From: Sorangium cellulosum So0157-2
Lineage (GTDB): Bacteria > Myxococcota_A > Polyangia > Polyangiales > Polyangiaceae
NCBI RefSeq assembly: GCF_000418325.1
Contig: NC_021658.1
Location: forward strand, 12,876,501 to 12,940,500
DNA: 64,000 nt
Direction of reading: 5' to 3'
Shown here: one piece after another, positions 19,772-27,228 of the stretch
How positions within the stretch are numbered: position 1 is the first letter of the stretch
Layout: each line of letters opens with the position of its first letter
Translations under genes and position numbers: made by a program
The notes under the pieces: model-generated
Told to the model about the DNA's origin: nothing
Databases searched by the model: none
The model's input: the letters and a program-made list of their open reading frames with translations, nothing else

Positions 19772-20485
19772 ATGCGCGGCAGAATTTCTTCTCTTGTGTT
19801 CGTCTTCTGTTTCGTTGCGGGCGGAACGATCGCGGCCTGCTCGGGCGAGACGACGGAGAACCCCGGCGGCGACGGGGGGAGCGGCGGGAGCGGCAGCGGG
19901 GGAACGACGAGCAGCACGACGTCGAGCACGACGGGGGCGAGCAGCAGCAGCAGCAACTCGACGACGGCCGCGTCCACGACGGCGACGTCGACCGGAGCGG
20001 GCGGCGCCGGAGGCGGCACCGTGTGCGATCAGGCGTGCGACAAGGCCGAGGAGTGCATGGTTCCCGTGTGCGACCTCTTCACGTTCGACTGCGCAGAGCC
20101 GGCAGCGGAGTGCGGCGCCCAGTGCGTGCGCGACGCGACGTGCGAGCAGCTCCAGTCGCTTACAGGGGATGCCGTGGATCCAGAGCTCGCCGGTTGCCTG
20201 AGCGAGTGCCAGGGGACGGAAGGAGGCAGCGGCGTGGAGTGCCTGAGCTGCGCAGGACAAAACGGCTGTCTGACCGCTTGCGCGTTCGATGAGGACTGCC
20301 AGCCTTGGCTCCTGTGCGCACAAACGTGCATGGAAAGTGACCCTCAACCGCAGTGCTTCAGCGACTGTAACACAAATCACCCCGTCGCAGAAGAGATGGC
20401 CGACGCCGTGTATGCTTGCGCCTGCACGGACTGCAGTGAGAGCTGTGGTGCCGTCGCAGATCCCTGCAACCAGCAGAGCAGGTAG
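19772..20485 (+). CDS. Cys-rich lipoprotein with Ser/Thr/Gly linker
   Basis: The product is 237 residues. The signal peptide (RISSLVFVFCFVAGGTIAAC) ends in the lipobox TIAAC, so the protein should be lipid-anchored. Residues 25-85 are a low-complexity Gly/Ser/Thr spacer. The rest is Cys-rich, with about 20 Cys in paired arrangements (CDQACDKAEEC, CLSECQGTEGG, CLSCAGQNGCLTAC, CFSDCNTNH, CACTDCSESC). This is a common myxobacterial architecture for surface-exposed, disulfide-rich proteins whose function is unknown. Codon use becomes less G+C-rich in the last third, which continues into the gene beyond. Confidence 0.85.
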   Translation: MRGRISSLVFVFCFVAGGTIAACSGETTENPGGDGGSGGSGSGGTTSSTTSSTTGASSSSSNSTTAASTTATSTGAGGAGGGTVCDQACDKAEECMVPVCDLFTFDCAEPAAECGAQCVRDATCEQLQSLTGDAVDPELAGCLSECQGTEGGSGVECLSCAGQNGCLTACAFDEDCQPWLLCAQTCMESDPQPQCFSDCNTNHPVAEEMADAVYACACTDCSESCGAVADPCNQQSR

Positions 20486-20664
20486 CACGAAAATCTCGCC
20501 TCACGGCTCGTCTTTCTTTCTTCAGACACCAGCCCAGCCGTCATCAACGCGGCTCACGAGCTCGCCCCCGCGGGCTCCACATTACACGCTCACCGCACGC
20601 ACCTCGGCGCGCGACACGTCCCCTGTCAGGGCGCTTGCGCTCGAGCGCGCTCCGCGCACTCGAT

Positions 20665-22284
20665 TCACGGCTGGAATTTCGCCACCCATATATCGCTCTC
20701 CCCTTCCGTCCTCATGACACCCTCACCGAGGTCGATACCACCACGCGCATACCCAGCAACCAGTAACTCTTGAGCACCACGACGCGCCAGCGACGCAACC
20801 CTAGAATCCCCCACCTCGCTGAAAGCTCGAGCCCAAAGCAGCTTCGCTTCATCACTCATCCCTAACAACAACAAGTCTTCCGCTGAACCCGGGCGGAGCA
20901 CCTTGCCATCCAGCTCCACATTACCAGTGAGCCTACCCACAGCCAACAAGCCACCCTGCGGATCGACCGACAGAGACCCAACATCCACACCGTCCATATC
21001 AAATATTCTATGCCATCGATAGGCGTTCGCGGTCGTATACTTGAACACTGTCCGCGCGAAGGCATTCGCAACCAGCTCTCCACCGCCGACGTCAAAGGCA
21101 CCTCTGAAGGTAGCGAGCACCACAGGCCCACCTAGCCTATCCACAGCCACAGAATCTACCGAATCGTTCTCGGTTCCACCAAACGTTCTCGCCCAGCTCA
21201 CGAGACCGCGATTCGTCAATTTTGAAAGAAAAACATCGGAACCACCGGACGAAACAAACGAAGCGTCGCCGATACGCAAGCCATCATAAAAATTGCCAAC
21301 AACGATCACATTGCCGGCGGAATCCACCGCAACATCATGCACATACTGAGAATTCTCGCCACCGAAAGTGCTGACCCATCCGGTGGAAGCATCAATCAGC
21401 CCGTCGGAAGATCGTATCTTCGCAACGAACACATCCGCGGAATCCGTCGCATTCGAAATAACGCGATTGTCATCGAACCGCACATCACCACAGTAGTCGC
21501 CCACAACAACAACATCCCCATCCGGAGCGAACTCCATCGACGTTACGACGGTTGGAACGACTCCGCAGAAAGCACCGCCGAGCCCTCTTCGCCACGACAG
21601 CTCTCCATCCGGATCGTACCGGTGTAGCACCAGATCCAGAAACACCGGATTATAACCAATCTCAATAGTAGCAACGATGGGATGCCCGTCGGGGCCAACG
21701 GAGAGCGAGTACGCCGCCTCGTCACGTATGCCACCAAGCTGCCGACTCCACACGTACTCTCCTGAGGGAGAAAGCTTAACCAGAAAAGCATCACTTTTCC
21801 CGGAAGCAATAAGCACGTTTTCCCCCAGTGAGATCGCCCCACTGAACGATCCCGCGACATAGACGTTACCCGCCACATCTACCGCGATGCCATTTACCTT
21901 CTCCTCCTCGGCGCCACCGATGAGCCTCGCCCACGCGACGCAGTCCTTGCCGTCGCAGTCCTCGTCCTCCGCGCTCGCGCACGTCTCCGCCGCCGGCGTC
22001 ACCTCACCCGCGCACGCCTCGTAGCCGGAGCCATCCTCCTTGCACGCCTGCTTCCCGCCCCGGCAGATCCCGACGTCCTCCGTCCCGGGAGGGCCGGAGT
22101 AGCACTCCGCATCACTCTCCGGCTCGCACGTGGCGCCCCCGCCCGATCCCGCCGACGTCGCCCCGCCGGAAGACGCGGCGTCCTTGAAGTCGTCGAGGCC
22201 GAGCACCAGGCCGCAACCGGATGCCGCCAGGATACCGAGGCCAACGAGGCGTCGAAGCGATGTGCGCATACGCATGCGCGCCAT
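20665..22284 (-). CDS. Beta-propeller (SBBP-like) lipoprotein of mosaic base composition
   Basis: The ATG at 22284 (others in frame at 22275 and 22269) gives 539 residues with lipobox LAASGC. A Cys-containing segment near residues 60-110 ends in EDEDCDGKDC, an acidic motif like MopE-type metal-binding repeats. The remaining 400 residues are six or more beta-propeller-like repeats of about 50-60 residues (VNGIAVDVAGNVYVAGSFSG, VHDVAVDSAGNVIVVGNFYD, DSVDSVAVDRLGGPVVLATF) of the SBBP type. It should be an exported repeat protein. The N-terminal 120 codons are as G+C-rich as the neighbours, but the propeller (about 20670-21890) is much lower: 31 G/C in the 60 bases at 21301-21360. It converges on the Cys-rich lipoprotein gene. 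Confidence 0.83.
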   Translation of the reverse strand: MARMRMRTSLRRLVGLGILAASGCGLVLGLDDFKDAASSGGATSAGSGGGATCEPESDAECYSGPPGTEDVGICRGGKQACKEDGSGYEACAGEVTPAAETCASAEDEDCDGKDCVAWARLIGGAEEEKVNGIAVDVAGNVYVAGSFSGAISLGENVLIASGKSDAFLVKLSPSGEYVWSRQLGGIRDEAAYSLSVGPDGHPIVATIEIGYNPVFLDLVLHRYDPDGELSWRRGLGGAFCGVVPTVVTSMEFAPDGDVVVVGDYCGDVRFDDNRVISNATDSADVFVAKIRSSDGLIDASTGWVSTFGGENSQYVHDVAVDSAGNVIVVGNFYDGLRIGDASFVSSGGSDVFLSKLTNRGLVSWARTFGGTENDSVDSVAVDRLGGPVVLATFRGAFDVGGGELVANAFARTVFKYTTANAYRWHRIFDMDGVDVGSLSVDPQGGLLAVGRLTGNVELDGKVLRPGSAEDLLLLGMSDEAKLLWARAFSEVGDSRVASLARRGAQELLVAGYARGGIDLGEGVMRTEGESDIWVAKFQP

Positions 22285-22351
22285 CGTAGAACGACAGGCG
22301 CAGGGCGTCAGCCGGAGCGCATCTCCCAGACGGTTCAGGCGGGCTACCACC

Positions 22352-23864
22352 TCACGCCGCGCTCGCTTCGTCCTGCGCCCCGTCCCGCGCCGCAGCCCCC
22401 TCCCGAGCCGCAACCCCCTCCCGCCCCTGCGCGCCCTCCCGCCCCCGCGCGCCCTCCCGCGCCGGCGCGCCCTCCCGCGCCGGCGCGCCCTCAAGATCGG
22501 CTCGCTCGAGCGTCTCCCGCTCGAGCAGGCGCTCCGCGATGCGATGCAGCACCTCGAGCCGCCCTTTCAGGAGGGCGCGCGCTCGTACGCCGCCGTGACC
22601 GCCGCGCGGCGCGCCCTCCCGCGCCGGCGCGCCCTCCCGCGCCGGCGCGCCCTCCCGCGCCGGCGCGCCCTCCCGCGCCGGCGCGCCCTCCCGCGCCGGC
22701 GCGCCCTCCCGCGCCGGCGCGCCCTCCCGCGCCGGCGCGCCCTCCCGCGCCGGCGCGCCCTCCCGCGCCGGCGCGCCCTCCCGCGCCGGCGCGCCCTGCG
22801 CTCGCACGATCCCCTCAAGATCGGCTCGCTCGAGCGTCTCCCGCTCGAGCAGGCGCTCCGCGATGCGATGCAGCACCTCGAGCCGCCCTTTCAGGAGGGC
22901 GCGCGCTCGTACGCCGCCGTGACCGCCGCGCGCACCTCGGCGTCGATGGCGCGGGCGGTCTCCTCGCTGAAATTGCGCTCCTCACCCAGGCTCACCGGGC
23001 TGTCCAGGAACCGCGCGCCCGCCGGACGGCCGAACGGGAGCGCCCGAGCACGTCGCTCATCCCGAAGCGGCACACCATCTGGCGCGCCGTCTCGGTCGCG
23101 CGCTCCAGGTCGTTCTGCGCGCCCGTAGAGATGTCGCCGCAGCAGAGCTCCTCGGCGATCCGGCCGCCCAGCATCACGCAGAGCCGATCGCGCAGCTCGT
23201 CGCGCGTCATCAGGTAACGATCCTCCGTCGGCAGCTGGAGCGTCGCGCCGAGCGCGCCGATCGAGCGCGGGATGATCGTGACCCGATGCACCGGATCGGC
23301 GTACTCCACCGAGAGCGCGACGAGCGCGTGGGGCCGGCCTCGTGGAACGCCACGCGGCGCTTCTCCTCCTCGTTCATCGCGCGGCCGCGCTTCTTCAGGC
23401 CGAGCTGGATCCGGTCGATCGCCTCCTCGAAATCGCGCTGCTCGACCAGCGCCGAGCCCCGCCGCGCCGCGGCGAGCGCCGCCTCGTTGACGGCGTTAGC
23501 GAGATCGGCGCCGACCATCCCGGAGGTGCGCTGCGCGACGATCCCGAGATCGACGCCCTCGGCGAGCTTGAGGCGGCGCACGTGCACGCGGAGGATGTCC
23601 TCACGCCCCTTGAAGTCGGGCCGGTCGACGAGCACCTGCCGGTCGAACCGCCCCGCCCGGAGCGGTCTGACGGATCTCGACCTCGTCGAAGCGGCCTTCC
23701 TGCAGCAATGACAGGAACTCGCTGTAGGGCACGACCGGGGGCTCGAGGCGCTTCGCGACCGTGGCCTGGAAAAACCACATCGCGACGAGCGCGAGGACCA
23801 GGTACACGCCAGAGAACATCGCACGTCGCTTCTGCACTGGATCCGTCCGATCACCGTGAGACAT
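22352..23864 (-). pseudogene. ftsH: ftsH pseudogene lacking the AAA ATPase core
   Basis: Pieces of FtsH, the membrane AAA protease, can be followed in order through at least five frame changes. From an ATG at 23864: one membrane helix and the N-terminal domain (PYSEFLSLLQEGRFDEVEI). Near 23670 it jumps straight to the end of the ATPase module (LRAGRFDRQVLVDRPDFKGR), so about 250 residues with Walker A, Walker B and the pore loop are missing. The protease domain follows, but the zinc motif HEAGH is broken by two extra bases near 23330-23338. Further breaks occur near 23050 (after FGMSDVLG) and near 22900. The end is a minisatellite coding EGAPAR repeats. It cannot make a working protease. A functional ftsH must lie elsewhere in the genome. 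Confidence 0.88.
22430..22932. repeat. 18-bp minisatellite and 119-bp direct repeats
   Basis: Two identical 119-bp segments lie at 22490-22608 and 22814-22932, offset by 324 bases. Between them, about 22610-22797, are ten nearly perfect 18-bp units built on GCGCCCTCCCGCGCCGGC. A shorter, more degenerate cluster of the same unit lies at about 22430-22494. On the minus strand the units read APAREG and the 119-bp segment codes for the FtsH C-terminal tail. The layout suggests unequal exchange that duplicated the tail and expanded the satellite. Confidence 0.92.
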
Positions 23865-24108
23865 GAGCGTGGACCGTGCTGATCCATAGGCACTCCAGCG
23901 CCGCCGGCAAGCCGAGACAAAGCGGGGAATGACCGAGGTTGACAGCGTGTCATCCATGCGAAGATCCATCGAACAAGGCAGCTCCAACGAGGCCGGCGGA
24001 GCGCTCTTTCGTCCCTTCCGCATCGAGGCGCGCGCGGCGTTGCGCGCTGCCGCGCTCGGCGCGGCAGGTCGACGGCTCGCCGCCTCGTTCAGGGCTTCAG
24101 CGCTGCGA

Positions 24109-24116
24109 AAGGAGGT
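24109..24116 (+). promoter_or_regulatory. Strong Shine-Dalgarno AAAGGAGG
   Basis: AAAGGAGG ends five bases before the ATG at 24122, an unusually good match for this window. It supports the short gene that follows. Confidence 0.85.
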
Positions 24117-24121
24117 AACCC

Positions 24122-24502
24122 ATGCAGACCCAGCATGCGCATTTCCCGTGGTTCGCGGGGGACGAGCTCCTCCGCACCCGACGCGACGCGGTCTCGGCCT
24201 CGAAGGCGCGGCAGCGAGACGCGGACGCGGCAGTGCGAGCGCCGGGGCTCTCGCGTGGCGCCGCGGTGGTGTGCGCCATCCTCGGGGCGGGCGCGGTGAG
24301 CGTGCTCGCGCCCGCCATGAGCCCGCCGGTCCCGGAGGCGGCCCGGATCGCCGAGGCGCAGCAGATTCAGCAGCTCGCGACGCACTGGCAGCTCCAGAAC
24401 CACCCGCGCGATGACGCGCTGTACTTCCATCCCGCGTTCCCCCCGCCCACGTTGCGCGCCTCTCATCACGACACCGAGGCGCCCCCGTTCAGCTCGACGT
24501 GA
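24122..24502 (+). CDS. Small single-pass membrane protein
   Basis: This 126-residue protein has a strong ribosome binding site. Residues 1-45 are polar and basic. One hydrophobic segment spans about residues 47-66 (AAVVCAILGAGAVSVLAPAM), probably a membrane helix with the N-terminus inside. Residues 70-126 are polar, with PVPEAARIAEAQQIQQLATH followed by His/Pro-rich sequence. No family is recognised. It starts about 260 bases after the (divergent) ftsH pseudogene and may use the same intergenic promoter region. A long hairpin lies 34 bases past the stop. Confidence 0.68.
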   Translation: MQTQHAHFPWFAGDELLRTRRDAVSASKARQRDADAAVRAPGLSRGAAVVCAILGAGAVSVLAPAMSPPVPEAARIAEAQQIQQLATHWQLQNHPRDDALYFHPAFPPPTLRASHHDTEAPPFSST

Positions 24503-24535
24503 CCCGACTTACCTCGACGTGAGCTCAGAAGAGCG

Positions 24536-24595
24536 GCGCGGCTGCGTGGGATCGCGGCGACCAGCTGAGCGCGCCGCGATCCCACGCAGCCGCGC
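24536..24595 (+). terminator. Perfect 24-bp stem hairpin, terminator-like
   Basis: Arms at 24536-24559 and 24572-24595 are perfectly complementary over 24 bases, with a 12-nt loop. There is no T-run on either side, so if it ends transcription it is not a standard intrinsic terminator. It sits between the small membrane protein gene and the next gene, both on the plus strand. It could instead be a protein-binding dyad or a small mobile repeat. Confidence 0.55.
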
Positions 24596-24620
24596 GCCGG
24601 GCGCGTGTACACTCCACCGC

Positions 24621-25880
24621 GTGCCGTCCGCGCCGCGCCGCGATTGCCTCCGGGCTCGCCTGTCTCTCCTCTGTGCCCGCCAGCCTTCGAGGTCCTCGCT
24701 CCCCCGGCGCCTCCCGTCACGATGCGCGACGCCGGGCGTGCTCGCCGTCCTGGCGTGGATCACGGCCTGCACGGCTCCGAGCGACGGCGGCGGCAGCGCG
24801 GCAGCGAAGGCGGACGCCCCCGGCCAGGTCCACGTGGCGCGCGCGGCCGAGGGGACGGCGCCCGCCGGGGCTTCCGCGGCCGCTCCGGCGCCCGCCACCG
24901 CTGCCGCGCTCGCGGTCGCTCCGGCGCCCGCCGCGCCCGCGCCCGCCGGCAGCGCGCACGCCGGCGCCGCCATCCCGGGCGGCGCAGCCGCCGAGCCCGC
25001 GTCGATCGCCGCCGGCGCGAGCGCCGCCCCAGTCGAGCCGCCTCCGCCCGGCTCGGCCAGCGCCGCGCCCTCCGTCTTCCCCCCGCAGCCGCTCGGGATC
25101 CCGCTCTCGCTCGGCTCCTGCTCCGCCGACATGGTCCTCGTCGGCGGCTCCTGCATCGACCGCTACGAGGCGCACCTGGTCACCGACGCCGGCGGGGAGC
25201 TCGCCGTGCACCCGCACTTCAAGCGGCCCGAGCCGGGCGTCCGCTACGTCGCGCGCAGCGCGCCCGGCGTCTTCCCGCAGGCGTACATCAGCCGCGTCGA
25301 GGCCAAGGCCGCGTGCGCCGCCGCCGGCAAGCGCCTCTGCACGCGGCGCGAATGGCAGCGCGCCTGCCGCGGCAACGGCGTCCACCGCTACCCGTACGGC
25401 CCCCGCGGCGAGCGCGGGCGGTGCAACACGGGCAAAGCCCACCTCCTGAGAGAGGTCTTCGGCGAGCACCCGCCGGGCGGGTGGAGCTACGAGCGCCACT
25501 TCAACAGCCCAGAGCTCAACCAGAAGCCGGGCTTCCTGGCGAGGAGCGGCGATCACGCCGGCTGCGCCAGCGAGCTCGGCGTCCACGACATGATCGGCAA
25601 CCTCCACGAGTGGGTCAGCGACATGGTCGATCACGAGCTCGTGATGCGCATGCAGACCGAGGGCGTGGAGCGCCGCGATCAGCCCTGGCACGAGGGAAAC
25701 GGCGTGTTCATGGGCGGCTTCTTCAGCACGACCAGCGAGCTCGGCCCGGGCTGTTATTTCACCACGATCGCCCACGAGCCGGCCTATCACGACTACTCGA
25801 CGGGATTCCGGTGCTGCGATGACGCCGAGCTGCCGGCGGCGCCGGAGCCGGCGGGCGCGATCCAGCGGGACGGCGGCTGA
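24621..25880 (+). CDS. Sulfatase-modifying-factor-like (FGE-sulfatase domain) lipoprotein
   Basis: I place the start at the GTG at 24621 (419 residues); codons further up overlap the hairpin. After a long basic N-region, a hydrophobic stretch ends in ITAC, a likely lipobox near residue 47. An Ala/Pro-rich spacer reaches residue 150. The C-terminal 260 residues match the formylglycine-generating-enzyme-like fold: MVLVGGSCIDRYEAHLVT, AAAGKRLCTRREWQRACRG, YPYGPRGERGRCN, GVHDMIGNLHEWVSDMV and YSTGFRCCDD. The copper-binding Cys pair of true sulfatase activators is not evident, so it may be one of the many non-catalytic or unassigned members. It is probably anchored at the envelope. No sulfatase lies nearby. 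Confidence 0.82.
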   Translation: MPSAPRRDCLRARLSLLCARQPSRSSLPRRLPSRCATPGVLAVLAWITACTAPSDGGGSAAAKADAPGQVHVARAAEGTAPAGASAAAPAPATAAALAVAPAPAAPAPAGSAHAGAAIPGGAAAEPASIAAGASAAPVEPPPPGSASAAPSVFPPQPLGIPLSLGSCSADMVLVGGSCIDRYEAHLVTDAGGELAVHPHFKRPEPGVRYVARSAPGVFPQAYISRVEAKAACAAAGKRLCTRREWQRACRGNGVHRYPYGPRGERGRCNTGKAHLLREVFGEHPPGGWSYERHFNSPELNQKPGFLARSGDHAGCASELGVHDMIGNLHEWVSDMVDHELVMRMQTEGVERRDQPWHEGNGVFMGGFFSTTSELGPGCYFTTIAHEPAYHDYSTGFRCCDDAELPAAPEPAGAIQRDGG

Positions 25881-26018
25881 CGGCGCGGCAGGCTGCGACG
25901 CGCAGCTCGGGGCGGAGCTACCAGCTCCGATCGCGCCCCTGGGTCCGGGACGGGTCCCTGGTGGATCCTCGCCGAAAGAGGGCGCATCGAGCCACCCGAC
26001 TCCCGTTAGGATGCGGCC

Positions 26019-27199
26019 ATGTTCCCCGGCCGCCACGCTGTGTCGCTTGCCCTGAGCGCCGCCCTCGCGCTGGCGGCCATGCCGGCGTCGGCGGAGTCGG
26101 AGGCCTCCGGGCGCTCGCCGGCTTCCGCCGCGCCGACCGCGGAAGCCGCCGCGCGCGCGACGCGCTCCATCGCGCCGAGGAGGCGCGGCGCGCCGGCCGG
26201 TTCGCCGATGCGGTGGACGCTTACCGGGACGCTCTGGAGGGCCATCTCGGCCCGGCGCTCCCGATCGCGAAGCGCGCCGAAGTGCTCGGGGAGCTCGGCC
26301 TGTGCGAGCTCGCGCTCGGCGCGCACCGGGACGCCGCGGAGCACCTGCACCTGAGCCTCCAGCATCGGAGCCTGCTCGCCGTCGAGCAGCAGAGGCGCTT
26401 CGAGGCCGCGCAGAAGCAGGCCGAGCGCGAGGTCGGCACGCTCTTCCTCGCCGTGAGCCCCCGCGACGCCGAGGTGCTCCTCGACGGGAAATCGCTCGGC
26501 GCGTCGCGCCCGACCCACGTCGTCTTCGTCGAGCCCGGGCCGCACACGATCCGCGCGAGGCTCGCCGGATACGCCGACGCGACGGCGGCGCTCCAGGCCG
26601 CGCGCGGCTCCTCGTCGAGCGTGACGCTCACCCTCCCCGCGAGGACGTCCTCCCCGGCGCCCTCCCCCGAGGTGAGCGGCGCGCCCGCGCACGCCCCCGC
26701 GCCGGCCGAGGCTCCCGGCGCGCCCGCCAACACGCTGCGGCGGATCGCCCTCGGGACCGCCGCGGCGGGCGTCGTCCTCGGCGTCGGCTTCTGGGTCGCC
26801 GCCGGCGTGCTCGACGGCGTCGTCGACGAGCGCGCCGCGAGCCTCCGCGCGCGCGGCGGGTCCGGCGCGTGCAACGGCACCGCGTTCCCGACGGAGTGCA
26901 AGCACCAGGAGTTCCTCATCGCGCGGCGCGACGGCGTTGGCGCGGCGGCCATCGCGGTCCTCGTCGCGAGCGGCGCGCTCGGGGCGCTCGCCGTGTCGTC
27001 GTACTGGTGGGCTCCGGACACATCGCCGCGTCCAGCGATCGGCCTCGGACCCGCGACCGCGGACGCGCCGGACACCTCGCCGCGCGTGGCGATCGGCCTC
27101 GGGCCCGTCGACGCGGACGCGCCGGGGTTGTCTCCCGGCGTGACCTTCCAGACCTCGGGCCCGTCGACGCGGACGCGCCGGGGTTGTCTCCCGGCGTGA
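26019..27199 (+). CDS. PEGA domain membrane protein (frameshifted)
   Basis: The ATG at 26019 opens a good signal peptide (SLALSAALALAAMPASAES). The frame is lost near 26151-26159, a GCGCGCGCG run: the sensible continuation DALHRAEEARRAGRFADAVD lies one base off and stays open to 27199. It contains a TPR-like stretch, then a PEGA domain (LAVSPRDAEVLLDGKSLGAS, VEPGPHTIRARLAGY), a Pro-rich spacer and two membrane segments (RIALGTAAAGVVLGVGFWVA, AAIAVLVASGALGALAVSSY). The intended product is about 395 residues. PEGA domains are thought to bind surface or cell-wall components. A 56-bp tandem duplication at the 3' end replaces the apparent original ending ...GVTFQTVW with another tail. Neighbours on the same strand are also envelope proteins. 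Confidence 0.72.
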
Positions 27200-27210
27200 C
27201 CTTCCAGACC
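27099..27210 (+). repeat. Perfect 56-bp tandem duplication
   Basis: Two identical 56-bp units lie at 27099-27154 and 27155-27210. Because 56 is not a multiple of three, the second copy is read in another frame. With one copy the PEGA protein would end ...SPGVTFQTVW at a TAG at 27217; with two it ends in a different basic tail at 27199. The absence of mismatches points to a very recent event or an assembly artefact. Confidence 0.93.
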
Positions 27211-27228
27211 GTGTGGTAGGTTGCTCCC

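Noticed and set aside
22130..23128. Plus-strand protein with ALPRRR repeats
   Set aside because: It is the complement of the minus-strand ftsH remnant and its minisatellite; the flanking sequence makes sense only on the minus strand.
5039..27210. Programmed frameshifting as the cause of the breaks in ftsK, the cNMP-like gene and the PEGA gene
   Set aside because: None of the sites shows a slippery heptamer with a downstream structure at a fixed distance; simple indels in GC runs (real or sequencing error) are the easier explanation.
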